A stretch of DNA of 47,809 nucleotides from Desulfobacteraceae bacterium (GTDB lineage Bacteria; Desulfobacterota; Desulfobacteria; Desulfobacterales; Desulfolunaceae), in NCBI GenBank assembly GCA_013619155.1, contig JABXKT010000028.1, positions 1 to 47,809 on the forward strand, given 5' to 3'. The position numbers and the translations under genes are program-made. Positions within the stretch are counted from its first letter, which is position 1, and every line of letters starts with the position of its first letter. This document shows, in pieces, positions 35,401-42,874 of this stretch. Under the pieces are notes generated by a model. The model did no database searches. It was not told the DNA's origin and saw only the letters and a program-made list of their open reading frames with translations.

Positions 35401-35899
35401 GATCATCTTTGTGCTGCTCTACCTCCATTTCGGAAGTTTGGCGGAGGCCACCGTCGTCATGGCAAGCCTTCCCTTTGCCCTCACCGGCGGCGTCTGGCTG
35501 ATCTATCTGCTGGACTACAACCTCTCCGTAGCCGTGGTGGTGGGGTTTATTGCCCTGGCCGGCCTCGCCGCCGAAACCGGGGTGGTGATGCTGGTCTACC
35601 TGAACGAGGTCTATGGCAGACGAAGCGCAGAAGGGCGCATGAAGACCCCTTTTGATCTTCACGAGGCCGTTATCGAAGGGGCCGTGGACCGCGTTCGTCC
35701 CAAGCTCATGACCGTGGCCACCACCCTCATCGGCCTTTTGCCCGTTATGTGGGGCAGCGCCACCGGTGCCCAGATCATGAAGCGCATTGCCGCGCCCATG
35801 GTGGGGGGGCTGATCTCCTCCACCCTGTTGACCCTCATCATTATTCCGGCCATCTACTATGGCCTGAAGGCCCGAGAGATTAAAAAAGAGACCCTTTAA
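32420..35899 (+). CDS. cusA: CusA-like heavy-metal RND efflux pump
   Basis: The 1159-residue inner-membrane proton/metal antiporter has the HME-RND pattern: an N-terminal helix with S-V-R-N-R-F, the proton-relay helix G-V-M-V-D-A-S-V-V-L-V-E-N-A-H-K and twelve membrane helices in two halves. Three Met positions that bind copper in CusA appear conserved: L-L-Y-M-P-T-T-L-P-G, P-L-S-M-L-E-T-T and R-I-D-M-L-S-T-G. At 1159 residues it is about 100 longer than the E. coli protein. Extra sequence lies after the first helix bundle (about 500-560) and between the second and third Met positions, around W-P-G-W-A-T and W-P-G-F-L-R-T. Substrate Cu(I)/Ag(I) is inferred from the Met residues. Confidence 0.9.
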   Translation: MIDKLIIWSVRNRFLVILITLFVVVAGIVAMSRMPLDAIPDLSDVQVIVYTDVPGQAPQVVEDQVTYPLTTAMLSVPYAKSVRGYSFFGLSFVYIIFEDGTDLYWARSRVLEYLNVVAGRLPEGVTPALGPDATGVGWVYEYVLKDSSGKVDNQQLRSLQDWYLRYELTAVPGVSEVASIGGFVKQYQVEVDPSRLNAYKLSIGQIRSAIERSNTDVGGRLVEMAETEFMVRGLGYLSSVEDIESVSLGVDDKGTPILLKHVASVKIGPDLRRGVLEWNGEGEVVGGIVMMRYGENALATIGRVKERLKELEKGLPEGVTIEMGYDRSDLIERAVSTLRTKLVEEMAVVALICVIFLLHFRSAFVAIFTLPVGILVAFIVMYLNGINANIMSLGGIAIAIGVMVDASVVLVENAHKHMERSDGSRSHQQIIIDASREVGPALFYSLLIITVSFLPVFALGDQSGRLFRPLAFTKTFAMAASSVLAVTVIPVLMTFFVREKGACDEQPKGTRRLIYALTGVLPPMAVLGARSFGVDLPTWSFWVSIIGGIALVMLVVPQRIMSESENPLSRFFIRLYRPVIHGVLKWRKLTVLVAVLLVVATIYPLSRLGSEFMPPLNEGDLLYMPTTLPGISVTKARELVQQTDKIIKRFPEVRHTLGKVGRADTSTDPAPLSMLETTIVLRPKVEYETLTLDRFYDTWPGWATRPLSMIFPKEVKGKVLHEWRKRSVERFFSNWPGFLRTPLSRVLPEERYLTIAELSDELNEAVRFPGLTNAWTMPIKTRIDMLSTGIKTPVGIKIMGTDLKVLSDLGAQIEAQLRPLHGTLSVYSERVAGGKYLDIDINRDNIARFGLSVDDVQKVIMTAIGGTNITWTVEGLERYPVNLRYSREYRDDFESLGRVLVSTPSGAHVPLAQLATLSFENGPAGIKSENARRTAWVYVDLKGVDVGSYVKKAKALIDQSIELPSGYSIVWSGQFEYMEAASKTMRLIVPGTLVIIFVLLYLHFGSLAEATVVMASLPFALTGGVWLIYLLDYNLSVAVVVGFIALAGLAAETGVVMLVYLNEVYGRRSAEGRMKTPFDLHEAVIEGAVDRVRPKLMTVATTLIGLLPVMWGSATGAQIMKRIAAPMVGGLISSTLLTLIIIPAIYYGLKAREIKKETL

Positions 35900-36022
35900 G
35901 GGGTGATAGTCGCCCCTTTTTTTCGCTTTGACCCCTGGGTCGAAAAGCGATGTATCGCAGCCCCTCTTTTAAAGGGCTGAAGAGTCATACCCGTAATATA
36001 AAAAAAATAAGGAATACGATTC

Positions 36023-36580
36023 ATGAAACGAAATGCATTAGTCCTCAGCATAATGGCCCTTTTTATCCTCGCCTCTGCCGCCATCACCCTCGCCGGCCAT
36101 GGAAATGGCGGTGGAAATGGTCATGGAAATAGTCAGAGTGGTCAATCCAAGGGGATGAACGATATGAAACATATGAAAGAGATGACGCATATGAATAAAA
36201 AGGGCACCGGGGCCATGGATATGGAGGTGATACGTACCCAGCATGTCAACGGGCTGACCCTTACCTACCGCCTCATTGATATGAAGGCGCGCATGGATAA
36301 TATGGCCGGTATGGAGAGTATGGCGGGTATGGAGAAGATGGCATCCCACCACCTGATGGTGGATGTGAAAAAAATAGACGGGGGGATGACCGGTGATGCG
36401 AAGGTCGGTTTTATGGTGACCACTCCGGCTGGGGCGACCCATCAGTCCATGACTATGGCCATGAAAGGGGGCTATGGCGCCGATATCGATATGAAAGAGA
36501 CGGGGACATACACGGTAAAGGTGAAGATCAAGTCCGGTGAGGATACCGTCAACGATACGTTCACCTATACGGCCGAATAA
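36023..36580 (+). CDS. Met/His-rich periplasmic protein, probable copper binder
   Basis: The 185-residue precursor has a signal peptide ending near T-L-A-G. A Gly/His/Asn stretch (G-H-G-N-G-G-G-N-G-H) is followed by dense Met motifs (M-N-D-M-K-H-M-K-E-M-T-H-M, and M-D-N-M-A-G-M-E-S-M-A-G-M). The C-terminal 90 residues look like a beta-sandwich (T-P-A-G-A-T-H-Q-S-M, Y-T-V-K-V-K-I-K), similar in outline to YtkA/FixH-like domains. Such spaced Met and His residues bind Cu(I)/Ag(I), so it is likely a periplasmic metal buffer or chaperone for the pump encoded 123 bases upstream. AAGGA precedes the ATG. The family was not identified. Confidence 0.65.
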   Translation: MKRNALVLSIMALFILASAAITLAGHGNGGGNGHGNSQSGQSKGMNDMKHMKEMTHMNKKGTGAMDMEVIRTQHVNGLTLTYRLIDMKARMDNMAGMESMAGMEKMASHHLMVDVKKIDGGMTGDAKVGFMVTTPAGATHQSMTMAMKGGYGADIDMKETGTYTVKVKIKSGEDTVNDTFTYTAE

Positions 36581-36621
36581 CACCACATGCTCCCTTTGAT
36601 GCAAGGGGGGGCTTTAAAAAG

Positions 36622-36659
36622 ACCCGATTCGACACTTTGATGTTGAATCGGGTTTTTTT
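36622..36659. terminator. Bidirectional intrinsic terminator
   Basis: ACCCGATTC (36622-36630) and GAATCGGGT (36645-36653) form a 9-bp stem with a 14-base loop. Seven T residues close it on the right and five A residues (36616-36620) stand on the left, so it can stop both the Met-rich gene transcript and the convergent KamA-family gene. Confidence 0.85.
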
Positions 36660-36661
36660 AT

Positions 36662-37696
36662 TTATAGGGGGTAGGTGTAGGTGCCGCCGTCATAGCCCCG
36701 GACGGTGAGGCTTTTTTCGTTTTGGGAGATAATGGAGTCGGGGAGCAGGGGCACTTTTCCGCCGCCACCGGGCAGATCGATGACGTAGGCGGGAACGCAG
36801 AGTCCGGAGAGGTGCCCGCGCAGCCCCTGCATGACGGCCAGACCGGTCTCGATGGAGGTGCGGAAGTGACCGGTGCCTTTGACGGCGTCCCCATGGTGAA
36901 TATAGTAGGGGCGTACCCGGTTTTTGGTGAGGCGTCGCATCAACTCGGCCATGACCTCTGGCTCGTCGTTGATCCCCTTTAAGAGAACGGTCTGGCACCC
37001 CAGAGGGGCTCCAGTGGTGTTGAGACGCTTTAGTGCTTTTTCTGCCTCCTCGGTGATCTCATGGGGGTGGTTGAAGTGGGTGTTGATCCAGAGATTATCG
37101 TACCGGGACAGCATGGCGCAGAGTGCCTCGGTGATGCGCATGGGGAGGGTGGCCGGGACTCGGCTGTGGATGCGGATCATCTCCACGTGGGGGATCTGTG
37201 AGAGGCGTTTTAAGATGGCATCGAGTTTTTCATCGCTCAAAAGCAGGGGGTCGCCTCCGGTGAGAATCACATCCCGCACGGCTGGTGTCTTTTCGATGTA
37301 GGTAAGACCCGCCTCGATGGATGCCTCGGTCACCGCTCCGGCGCCCTTGCCCACTTTCCGTTTTCGCATACAGTGCCGGCAGTAGAGGGCACACTCATTG
37401 GATACGAGAAAGATCACCCGATCCGGGTATCGATGGGTGAGGCCAAAGACCGGCGAATCCTTCTCCTCACAGAGGGGATCTTCCAGGAGGGGGGTGTCCA
37501 CCAGCTCCGCCTCCCGGGGGACCGCCTGATGGATAAGGGGCGCTCCCTTGCTCTTCATCAGCGCCATCCAATAGGGGTTGATGCGCATGGGATAGACCTG
37601 GGTGACCTGGGCCACACGCTCTGGGTCCACCCCTGGAACTCCCTTTAAGTCCTCCGCCGATACCACCGATTTTTTAAGCATCTCTTTCCAGTTCAT
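36662..37696 (-). CDS. KamA-family radical SAM protein (lysine 2,3-aminomutase-like)
   Basis: The 344-residue enzyme has the radical SAM cluster motif C-A-L-Y-C-R-H-C near residue 109, followed by M-R-K-R-K-V-G, typical of aminomutases. G-G-D-P-L-L-L-S-D binds SAM, and the C-terminal G-L-C-V-P-A-Y-V-I-D-L-P-G-G-G-G-K-V matches the PLP- and substrate-binding end of the family. Lysine 2,3-aminomutase is about 70 residues longer. EpmB, which supplies beta-lysine for EF-P, has this length but a different cluster motif, and no epmA or efp is nearby. The start M-N-W-K-E at 37696 fits the family, though the ribosome-binding site is weak. Confidence 0.78.
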   Translation of the reverse strand: MNWKEMLKKSVVSAEDLKGVPGVDPERVAQVTQVYPMRINPYWMALMKSKGAPLIHQAVPREAELVDTPLLEDPLCEEKDSPVFGLTHRYPDRVIFLVSNECALYCRHCMRKRKVGKGAGAVTEASIEAGLTYIEKTPAVRDVILTGGDPLLLSDEKLDAILKRLSQIPHVEMIRIHSRVPATLPMRITEALCAMLSRYDNLWINTHFNHPHEITEEAEKALKRLNTTGAPLGCQTVLLKGINDEPEVMAELMRRLTKNRVRPYYIHHGDAVKGTGHFRTSIETGLAVMQGLRGHLSGLCVPAYVIDLPGGGGKVPLLPDSIISQNEKSLTVRGYDGGTYTYPL

Positions 37697-37876
37697 AATA
37701 GGGCTTTTTATCACAGATGGTGGTGAAGTCAAAGGCGTCTCAATACGAGACGACAAGGGGGTATCGGGTACGGGGGATGGTAACGATGGGGGCGCGGCAT
37801 TTTACCGTGCTCCCATCGTGATTAAAGAGGCTCGCTGTGGTGAGAGTTACCTCGGGTGCCTCGTCGCAAGGAGGCG

Positions 37877-39031
37877 TCAGGAGACGATGGGGTACCGGCC
37901 CAGCTCCAGAGCCGATTCCAGCATGGCAATGACATTTTCCGGGGGGACATCGGACTGCATGTTGTGAACGGAACCTAAGATATACCCGCCGCCGGGGGCG
38001 AGGTCGCCGATGCGTTTGGCCACTTCCTTTCGAACATCGTGGGGGTTTCCATTGGGGAGTACGTCGAAGGTATCGATACCGCCCCAAAAGGAGAGCCGGG
38101 TACCGAAGCGGGCTTTTAGTTTGTCGGTCTCCATGCCTGTGGCAGAGACCTGCACCGGGTTGAGGATATCGACCCCCACATCCACGAGATCGTCCAGAAG
38201 GTTGGTGACGGCGCCACAGCTGTGGAAGTAGAGTTTTGCCCGGGTCATGCTCTTGATATATCCGAAGAGCTCTGCCTGATAGGGTTTGATGAACTCCCGG
38301 TACATGGCAGGGGACATGAAGGGGGCGTTTTGCATGGCCAGGTCGTCGGCGCATTGGAAGACATCGATGTACTCACCGGCCTCTTCGAGGAAGAGGCGGG
38401 CGTTCTCTTTTCTCTGGTCGCATACCGTGCGCATGAGGGCGTGGGCAAAATCCTTCTTGATCATCATATCCATAAAAAATTCGGGCATTCCCCGTAAGTA
38501 CCAGCACTGATCGAAGAGGTTGCCGGCATTGCCCATGCATCCCACCACCGCATACTCCCCTTCGTCGTGGAGTTTTTTGGCCTCTTCCCGCACCGTACTG
38601 AAGTCGAAATCGTCAGCGGCATTGGGCCAGGGGTAGTGTTCCAGGGTCTCTAAGGTGGGGGTTTTTATATTGTACTCATGGATGGTGGCGTATTCGCCGT
38701 CGAGTTTGCGTTTAACGCCCCACTGATCTGTAAAAATTTCACAGCCATCGTCGGCGTACTCCTTGGCCTGGGTGGAGCCCAGAACGGCGATGTTGCGGGG
38801 CCTGACCTGGCGGAAATCGGCGTCGAATTTTTCGAGGAAATAGTCGTCAACATAGGCGGTTTGCCAGACCTTGGACATGACCTGGGTGGGAATATCCTCT
38901 TTCCCGAGTTTTTTCTTCAAAGCCTCGTAGCACCGGAGCATTAAGGTGGTGTTACGGCCGCCGAGGTCAATGGGAACACGGTCTGGCTCTTCGTGATTCA
39001 GGGCTGTCAGTGCACGTTCTTTATGATTCAT
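37877..39031 (-). CDS. Uroporphyrinogen decarboxylase-fold protein (MtaA/CmuA-like)
   Basis: The 384-residue protein has the UroD TIM-barrel fold as in corrinoid-dependent methyltransferases. It starts M-N-H-K-E-R-A-L-T-A-L-N-H-E-E-P-D-R-V-P, typical of the group, and has the zinc-binding H-x-C motif in Y-F-H-S-C-G-A-V near residue 270 and the family's closing H-N-M-Q-S-D-V-P-P-E-N. True heme-synthesis HemE lacks the H-x-C site, so methyl transfer between a substrate and a corrinoid or other cofactor is more likely. No corrinoid protein gene is adjacent. GGAGAG lies just before the ATG. Many sulfate reducers carry numerous paralogues of unknown substrate. Confidence 0.75.
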   Translation of the reverse strand: MNHKERALTALNHEEPDRVPIDLGGRNTTLMLRCYEALKKKLGKEDIPTQVMSKVWQTAYVDDYFLEKFDADFRQVRPRNIAVLGSTQAKEYADDGCEIFTDQWGVKRKLDGEYATIHEYNIKTPTLETLEHYPWPNAADDFDFSTVREEAKKLHDEGEYAVVGCMGNAGNLFDQCWYLRGMPEFFMDMMIKKDFAHALMRTVCDQRKENARLFLEEAGEYIDVFQCADDLAMQNAPFMSPAMYREFIKPYQAELFGYIKSMTRAKLYFHSCGAVTNLLDDLVDVGVDILNPVQVSATGMETDKLKARFGTRLSFWGGIDTFDVLPNGNPHDVRKEVAKRIGDLAPGGGYILGSVHNMQSDVPPENVIAMLESALELGRYPIVS

Positions 39032-39274
39032 GATAGCTCTCCTTCATGGGGGTGAGACCTGTTTTTATGATGTGAACGACGTTGTCACACGCGGCGCCCC
39101 GTGTCTATATATTATGGAAATTTTAAAATCAAATATCATATTATGGAATAAAAAAGGGGCGAAGGGCCCTCCAAAGAGAAAAAAGAGGCGGAGGCGGCCG
39201 GAGGTCATGGGGGGGCTAAAAAAGGAGGCATCACCGGGAGCGATGTTTTTTTGCAAAAAAAAGGGGCGTGGGTG

Positions 39275-39301
39275 GCCCCCCTGGCCATGAACCAGGGGGG
39301 C
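39275..39301 (-). terminator. Terminator after the UbiD-family gene
   Basis: GCCCCCCTGG (39275-39284) pairs perfectly with CCAGGGGGGC (39292-39301) around a 7-base loop, directly after the UbiD stop. On the minus strand a run of eight T residues follows about 12 bases later (plus-strand A-run 39255-39262). The 10-bp GC-rich stem is the strongest in the window. Confidence 0.7.
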
Positions 39302-39307
39302 TTTACT

Positions 39308-41134
39308 TTAAACGAATCCGTAGAGGGAGCCGCCTTGCTGGCACAAGGCATCCACACGTCTTGAGACCTCGGGGTCTTCGATGAGGGGAGGGGCGTGGTG
39401 GGGTTTGCGCCGGGCATCGATGATGAGGGGACCGGTGCATCCCCAGTGTTTGTGGCAGGTGGTGGCTCCGGCTCCGTAGATATCATGGCTGGGGTTGGAG
39501 CGGGTGAAGGTGGTCCAGAGAAAGTTGGCCATGGTTTTGGCGGCAAAGGCGGCATCATCGCTTAAGACGACGAGGGCGATGCCTGGGGCGTCGATGTGGG
39601 TGAGGTGATCGGCAAGGGCCTGGGCCGATGCCTCACCGGTGGTGTGATCGCTGAAGGGGGGGGCGCTCACCATGACGACACCGGGCAGGGCCAGGTGGGG
39701 ATTTTTAAATCCGTCCGGAAGGGAGATATCGGAGGGGAGGGTGGCGGCCAGGGTCCGTTTTTTATCTCCAGCGGCGGCAAAGATCACCTTGGACCCCTCG
39801 TTTAACCCCTCTGCCGAGTAGTCCAGGGTGTCCATGGTGGACTGGGTCTGAAAGTGAAGATCGCGGGTGAAGTCCATGCGCTCTAGGATATGAATGAGAA
39901 AGGCTCTCTCGTCGTGGATATCCGGACAGCTCTCATCCTCGGCGGCGATAAAGAGGTATTTGGCCAGGGAGCACTGGCCGAACCCTAAGATGGCATTGGC
40001 CAGGGTGAGAATCTCCCGGGGTTTCTGCTTGCCGTAGGGGAGATAGGTCTCCGTGCCCAGGGCCAGGAGCAGGGGGTGGACCCCTGCGGCATCCACGGCG
40101 TGGATGGCCGAGACACCGGGGATGGAATCGGGGACGGCGGGACCGGTGAGTTCGTGGATGAGGGCGCCGAAGCTGCTGTCCTCCGCCGGGGGGCGTCCCA
40201 CCACGGTAAAGGGCCAGATGGCGTCTTTCCGGTGGTAGACCTTCTCCACCGTTAAGAAGGGGAAGGGGTGGGTGAGGCTGTAGTAGCCCAGGTGATCCCC
40301 GAAAGGGCCCTCGGGTTTGACGGCCGATGGATCCACGGTGCCGACAATGCAGAAATCGGCATCGGCGGAGAGGGTGTGGCCCCCCTCTTTTTTGTAGTGG
40401 AACCGGCGTCCGGCCAGGGCCCCGGCGAAGGCCACCTCGGGAATGGCTGCCGGCAGCGGCATCACTGCGGCGAAGGTGTGGGCCGGAGGTCCTCCGATGA
40501 AGACGGAGACCCGTAAGGGCACCCCTTTCTCGATGGCGTGGGTGTGGTGGCGGCCGATATCCCGTTTGATCTGGTAGTGGAGGCCCATCTCGGTGTCGGG
40601 GCGATAGTCATTGCCGGCAAGCTGGATGCGGTACATGCCCATATTAGACCCCAGGATACCCGGTTTTTTCGGGTCCTCGGAGTAGACCTGGGGCAAGAGG
40701 ATGAAGGGGCCGCCGTCATCGGGCCAGCAGGTGATCTGGGGCAGCATGGAGAGGGTGGTGGTGCACTCCATGACGGGGGCCTCTTTCACCTTTCGGGGTA
40801 GGGCCTTGGTGGCGGCCCAGGGGAGCATCAGGTTCTTTAAGGGGTGTCTTAAAAGAGACTTTGGATCCACCTTGGCCTCGACGAGGCGGGCCACCCGGCT
40901 GAAGGTGTGTCGGAAGATGAAACGGGAGCGGTCAAGGGTGCCGAAGAGATTGGAGACCGCCGGGAAAGGAGACCCTTTGACCCGTTCGAAGAGGATGGCC
41001 GGCCCCTGGGCCGCGTAAATCCGGCGGTGAATCTCCGCCATTTCGAGGTAGGGGTCCACCTCCTCCCTGATACGAATGAGGTGGCCGTTCTTCTCGAGAT
41101 CGACGACGCACTCTCTCATGCTGGCATAGGTCAT
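39308..41134 (-). CDS. UbiD-family decarboxylase, probably menaquinone (futalosine pathway) MqnL-like
   Basis: The 608-residue protein is a UbiD-family prenyl-FMN-dependent decarboxylase: M-G-M-Y-R-I-Q near residue 166, H-Y-Q-I-K-R-D-I-G, the E-G-P-F-G-D-H-L-G-Y-Y motif that carries catalytic residues, and A-V-D-A-A-G-V-H-P. Its length fits the long bacterial menaquinone type more than the 490-residue UbiD of ubiquinone synthesis. With UbiA and UbiX genes upstream on the same strand, it probably decarboxylates a prenylated 6-naphthoate intermediate. It is parted from them by a PPOX-fold gene and a 511-base spacer with repeat B copy 4. Confidence 0.8.
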   Translation of the reverse strand: MTYASMRECVVDLEKNGHLIRIREEVDPYLEMAEIHRRIYAAQGPAILFERVKGSPFPAVSNLFGTLDRSRFIFRHTFSRVARLVEAKVDPKSLLRHPLKNLMLPWAATKALPRKVKEAPVMECTTTLSMLPQITCWPDDGGPFILLPQVYSEDPKKPGILGSNMGMYRIQLAGNDYRPDTEMGLHYQIKRDIGRHHTHAIEKGVPLRVSVFIGGPPAHTFAAVMPLPAAIPEVAFAGALAGRRFHYKKEGGHTLSADADFCIVGTVDPSAVKPEGPFGDHLGYYSLTHPFPFLTVEKVYHRKDAIWPFTVVGRPPAEDSSFGALIHELTGPAVPDSIPGVSAIHAVDAAGVHPLLLALGTETYLPYGKQKPREILTLANAILGFGQCSLAKYLFIAAEDESCPDIHDERAFLIHILERMDFTRDLHFQTQSTMDTLDYSAEGLNEGSKVIFAAAGDKKRTLAATLPSDISLPDGFKNPHLALPGVVMVSAPPFSDHTTGEASAQALADHLTHIDAPGIALVVLSDDAAFAAKTMANFLWTTFTRSNPSHDIYGAGATTCHKHWGCTGPLIIDARRKPHHAPPLIEDPEVSRRVDALCQQGGSLYGFV

Positions 41135-41645
41135 GGTGGTACTCCATTTTGTGGGGGTAACGATTCAGCCCAAAAGAAGCCTTCTATGGTCAACGTGGGC
41201 TTAAAAACTGAGCCTCCGGCGGCGAGGTGAGCCACCTCGAAAGCGGGTGACCGCTGCGCTTTGCCCCTCGTTCCTCGGGACAAGTCACAGCGCTATTCTT
41301 ATGAAATTCGGGTGCTTATTTTTTGTCAGAGCCTTAAGTGATTCGGGTGGGTAGGACCCGCCGTATCTCTAATTTTTGTAAACAGTGGCAGCCATATATT
41401 TGGAGTGTAAACGTCTAAAATAGACGTTTTTACGATTAAATCGACACGCCCGGCCAGGGCCCCTGGACCCCAGGTTTCTGACCATGACGGACCTTTGGTC
41501 CGTCACAATCACTATAAAAGTATGTTTGGCAAGCCCGACCTTTTAAATCAGGCAAAAGGTTGGCTCCCGGCAGGGCTGCCGGAGGCTTATTTATTGTGAA
41601 TAAGCGCTGACTCGTGATACGGGTGCCAAAATAGTCGCTCTCTTT
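41135..41645. other. Spacer with hairpins and repeat B copy 4
   Basis: This gene-free 511-base region contains a 7-bp hairpin CGAGGTG/CACCTCG (41223-41239), a pair GTGAC/GTCAC (41247-41288) enclosing a GCGCT/AGCGC overlap, a 9-bp hairpin AAACGTCTA/TAGACGTTT followed by T residues (41409-41431), and the structured repeat at 41441-41593. Several are GC-rich and may be older repeat remnants. Confidence 0.5.
41441..41593 (-). repeat. Dispersed structured repeat B, copy 4
   Basis: This reverse-orientation copy matches copy 2 closely. On the plus strand: CCTGG-ACC-CCAGG (41462-41474), the main stem TGACGGACC/GGTCCGTCA with loop TTT (41485-41505, nine perfect pairs), TATAAAAG, TTTGGCAAGCCCG, then the perfect stem CCGGCAG/CTGCCGG (41567-41582). 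Compared with copy 2 the stem changes from GGGC/GCCC to GGACC/GGTCC, so both sides changed together. It lies between the PPOX-fold and UbiD genes. Confidence 0.7.
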
Positions 41646-42152
41646 TTAAAAAACCCCGTCCCCCCTGTCGGGACTGTAAAGATCCTCGGCATCTAAGGCG
41701 ATGCGGTGGCCGAATCCCTGTTCGTTATCGAGGTAGAGGAGGGTTTTCGGGGTAAAACGATACCATTTCGGCTTTCCTGCGGCAAGGAATCGGGAGAGGC
41801 TCTCCAGGCTTTTGGGGGCGAAGAGCTCCGTTAAGAAGTCAAATCGTTTCACATACCGTGTGAAGGCGGCCATGGCATCTGAAGAGAGTCCGGCCCGGGT
41901 GATGGTGCCATCCATCTGCAGCCCTTCGATCTCTCCCACATGAAAGGGGGTCTCATGGATCGTGGCGGCTACCCTCTTACCCTCCCCATCTACAATGTGC
42001 CGGGCCTCCGGACTGGAGAAGAAGTAGAGCTCTCCCTTATGGGCCATATAGTAGACTGCCGCCGCCCAGGGTATCTCCCCTCGGGCCGTGGCCAGGGTCA
42101 TGATGTGGGCTCGGCGGATTAGTCTCTCGGCCCTGGACTTTGTCTCCTGCAT
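41646..42152 (-). CDS. Pyridoxamine 5'-phosphate oxidase-fold protein (YhbP/UPF0306-like)
   Basis: The 168-residue protein has the split-barrel flavin-binding fold: M-T-L-A-T-A near residue 18, W-A-A-A-V-Y-Y and L-Y-F-F-S-S-P-E-A-R-H. The C-terminal R-F-T-P-K-T-L-L-Y-L-D is seen in the UPF0306 branch. Members bind FMN, F420 or heme; the reaction here is unknown. It lies 124 bases after UbiX and is probably at the end of that transcript, so a role with prenylated FMN or quinone chemistry is conceivable but unproven. Confidence 0.7.
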   Translation of the reverse strand: MQETKSRAERLIRRAHIMTLATARGEIPWAAAVYYMAHKGELYFFSSPEARHIVDGEGKRVAATIHETPFHVGEIEGLQMDGTITRAGLSSDAMAAFTRYVKRFDFLTELFAPKSLESLSRFLAAGKPKWYRFTPKTLLYLDNEQGFGHRIALDAEDLYSPDRGDGVF

Positions 42153-42276
42153 ATGAAGTGCGCCTTATTGTCGTTGGGATGGTTTTTTTGGGAAAGGAGA
42201 TGGGAGGCGATCGCTCATCGGTGGATAGGAGCAATGCTCTTGCAAGGGGCGTGTTGGGGGGCTTTTACCCTTTCGA

Positions 42277-42873
42277 TCATGACCTCCACCGGGGAACCAG
42301 TTCGTGGGCTGGGGTGATGCCTATATGGTCGAGGATGCGCGCCACCACGGTATCGGCCAGGGCCTCAAGGGTTTCGGGCCTGGAGTAGAAGGCCGGGGAT
42401 GCGGGGAGGATGGTCGCTCCGGCTTCGGTGGCGGTCGTCATGTTTTTGAGGTGGATGAGGCTAAGGGGCATCTCCCGGGGCACGAGGATGAGGGGGCGTC
42501 TCTCCTTCAGGGTGACATCGGCGGCCCGGTGGATGAGGTTGGTGCCACACCCCGTGGCGATGGCGGCCAGGGTGGCCATGGTGCAGGGGACCACCACCAT
42601 GGCGTCTATGGGGCAGGAACCGCTGGCGCACGGGGCCGTGAAATCATCGATTTCGTGGCGGTGGAGCCTTGTCCCCGGGCTTGCCTGGGCGATCCCTTCG
42701 AGGCTCTCTATCCACTCTTTTTCGGGCAGCCCCAGCTCCTCTTTGGCGACGATGAGGGCCGCCTTTGAGACGATGAGATCCATCTGTGCCCCCGCCTCGG
42801 CCAGGGCTTTGACCAGACGCAGGGCGTATATGGATCCTGAGGCTCCGGTGAGGGCGATGATGATGCGTCTCAT
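42277..42873 (-). CDS. ubiX: UbiX-family flavin prenyltransferase (MqnM role)
   Basis: The 198-residue protein shows the flavoprotein fold of UbiX: I-I-I-A-L-T-G-A-S-G-S-I-Y for FMN binding at the N-terminus, then V-V-V-P-C-T-M-A-T-L, R-A-A-D-V-T-L-K-E-R-R-P-L-I and P-R-E-M-P-L-S. UbiX joins dimethylallyl phosphate to FMN and so makes the prenyl-FMN needed by UbiD. The partner UbiD gene lies 1.1 kb downstream on the same strand. Only one base separates its ATG from the UbiA stop, so the two are translated together. Confidence 0.88.
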   Translation of the reverse strand: MRRIIIALTGASGSIYALRLVKALAEAGAQMDLIVSKAALIVAKEELGLPEKEWIESLEGIAQASPGTRLHRHEIDDFTAPCASGSCPIDAMVVVPCTMATLAAIATGCGTNLIHRAADVTLKERRPLILVPREMPLSLIHLKNMTTATEAGATILPASPAFYSRPETLEALADTVVARILDHIGITPAHELVPRWRS

Positions 42874-42874
42874 C

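Noticed and set aside
36662..37696. Calling the KamA-family protein EpmB
   Set aside because: The cluster motif and following basic residues fit aminomutases better, and EpmA/EF-P genes are absent.
37877..39031. Calling the UroD-fold protein HemE
   Set aside because: It has the H-x-C zinc site of methyltransferase relatives and lacks neighbouring heme genes.
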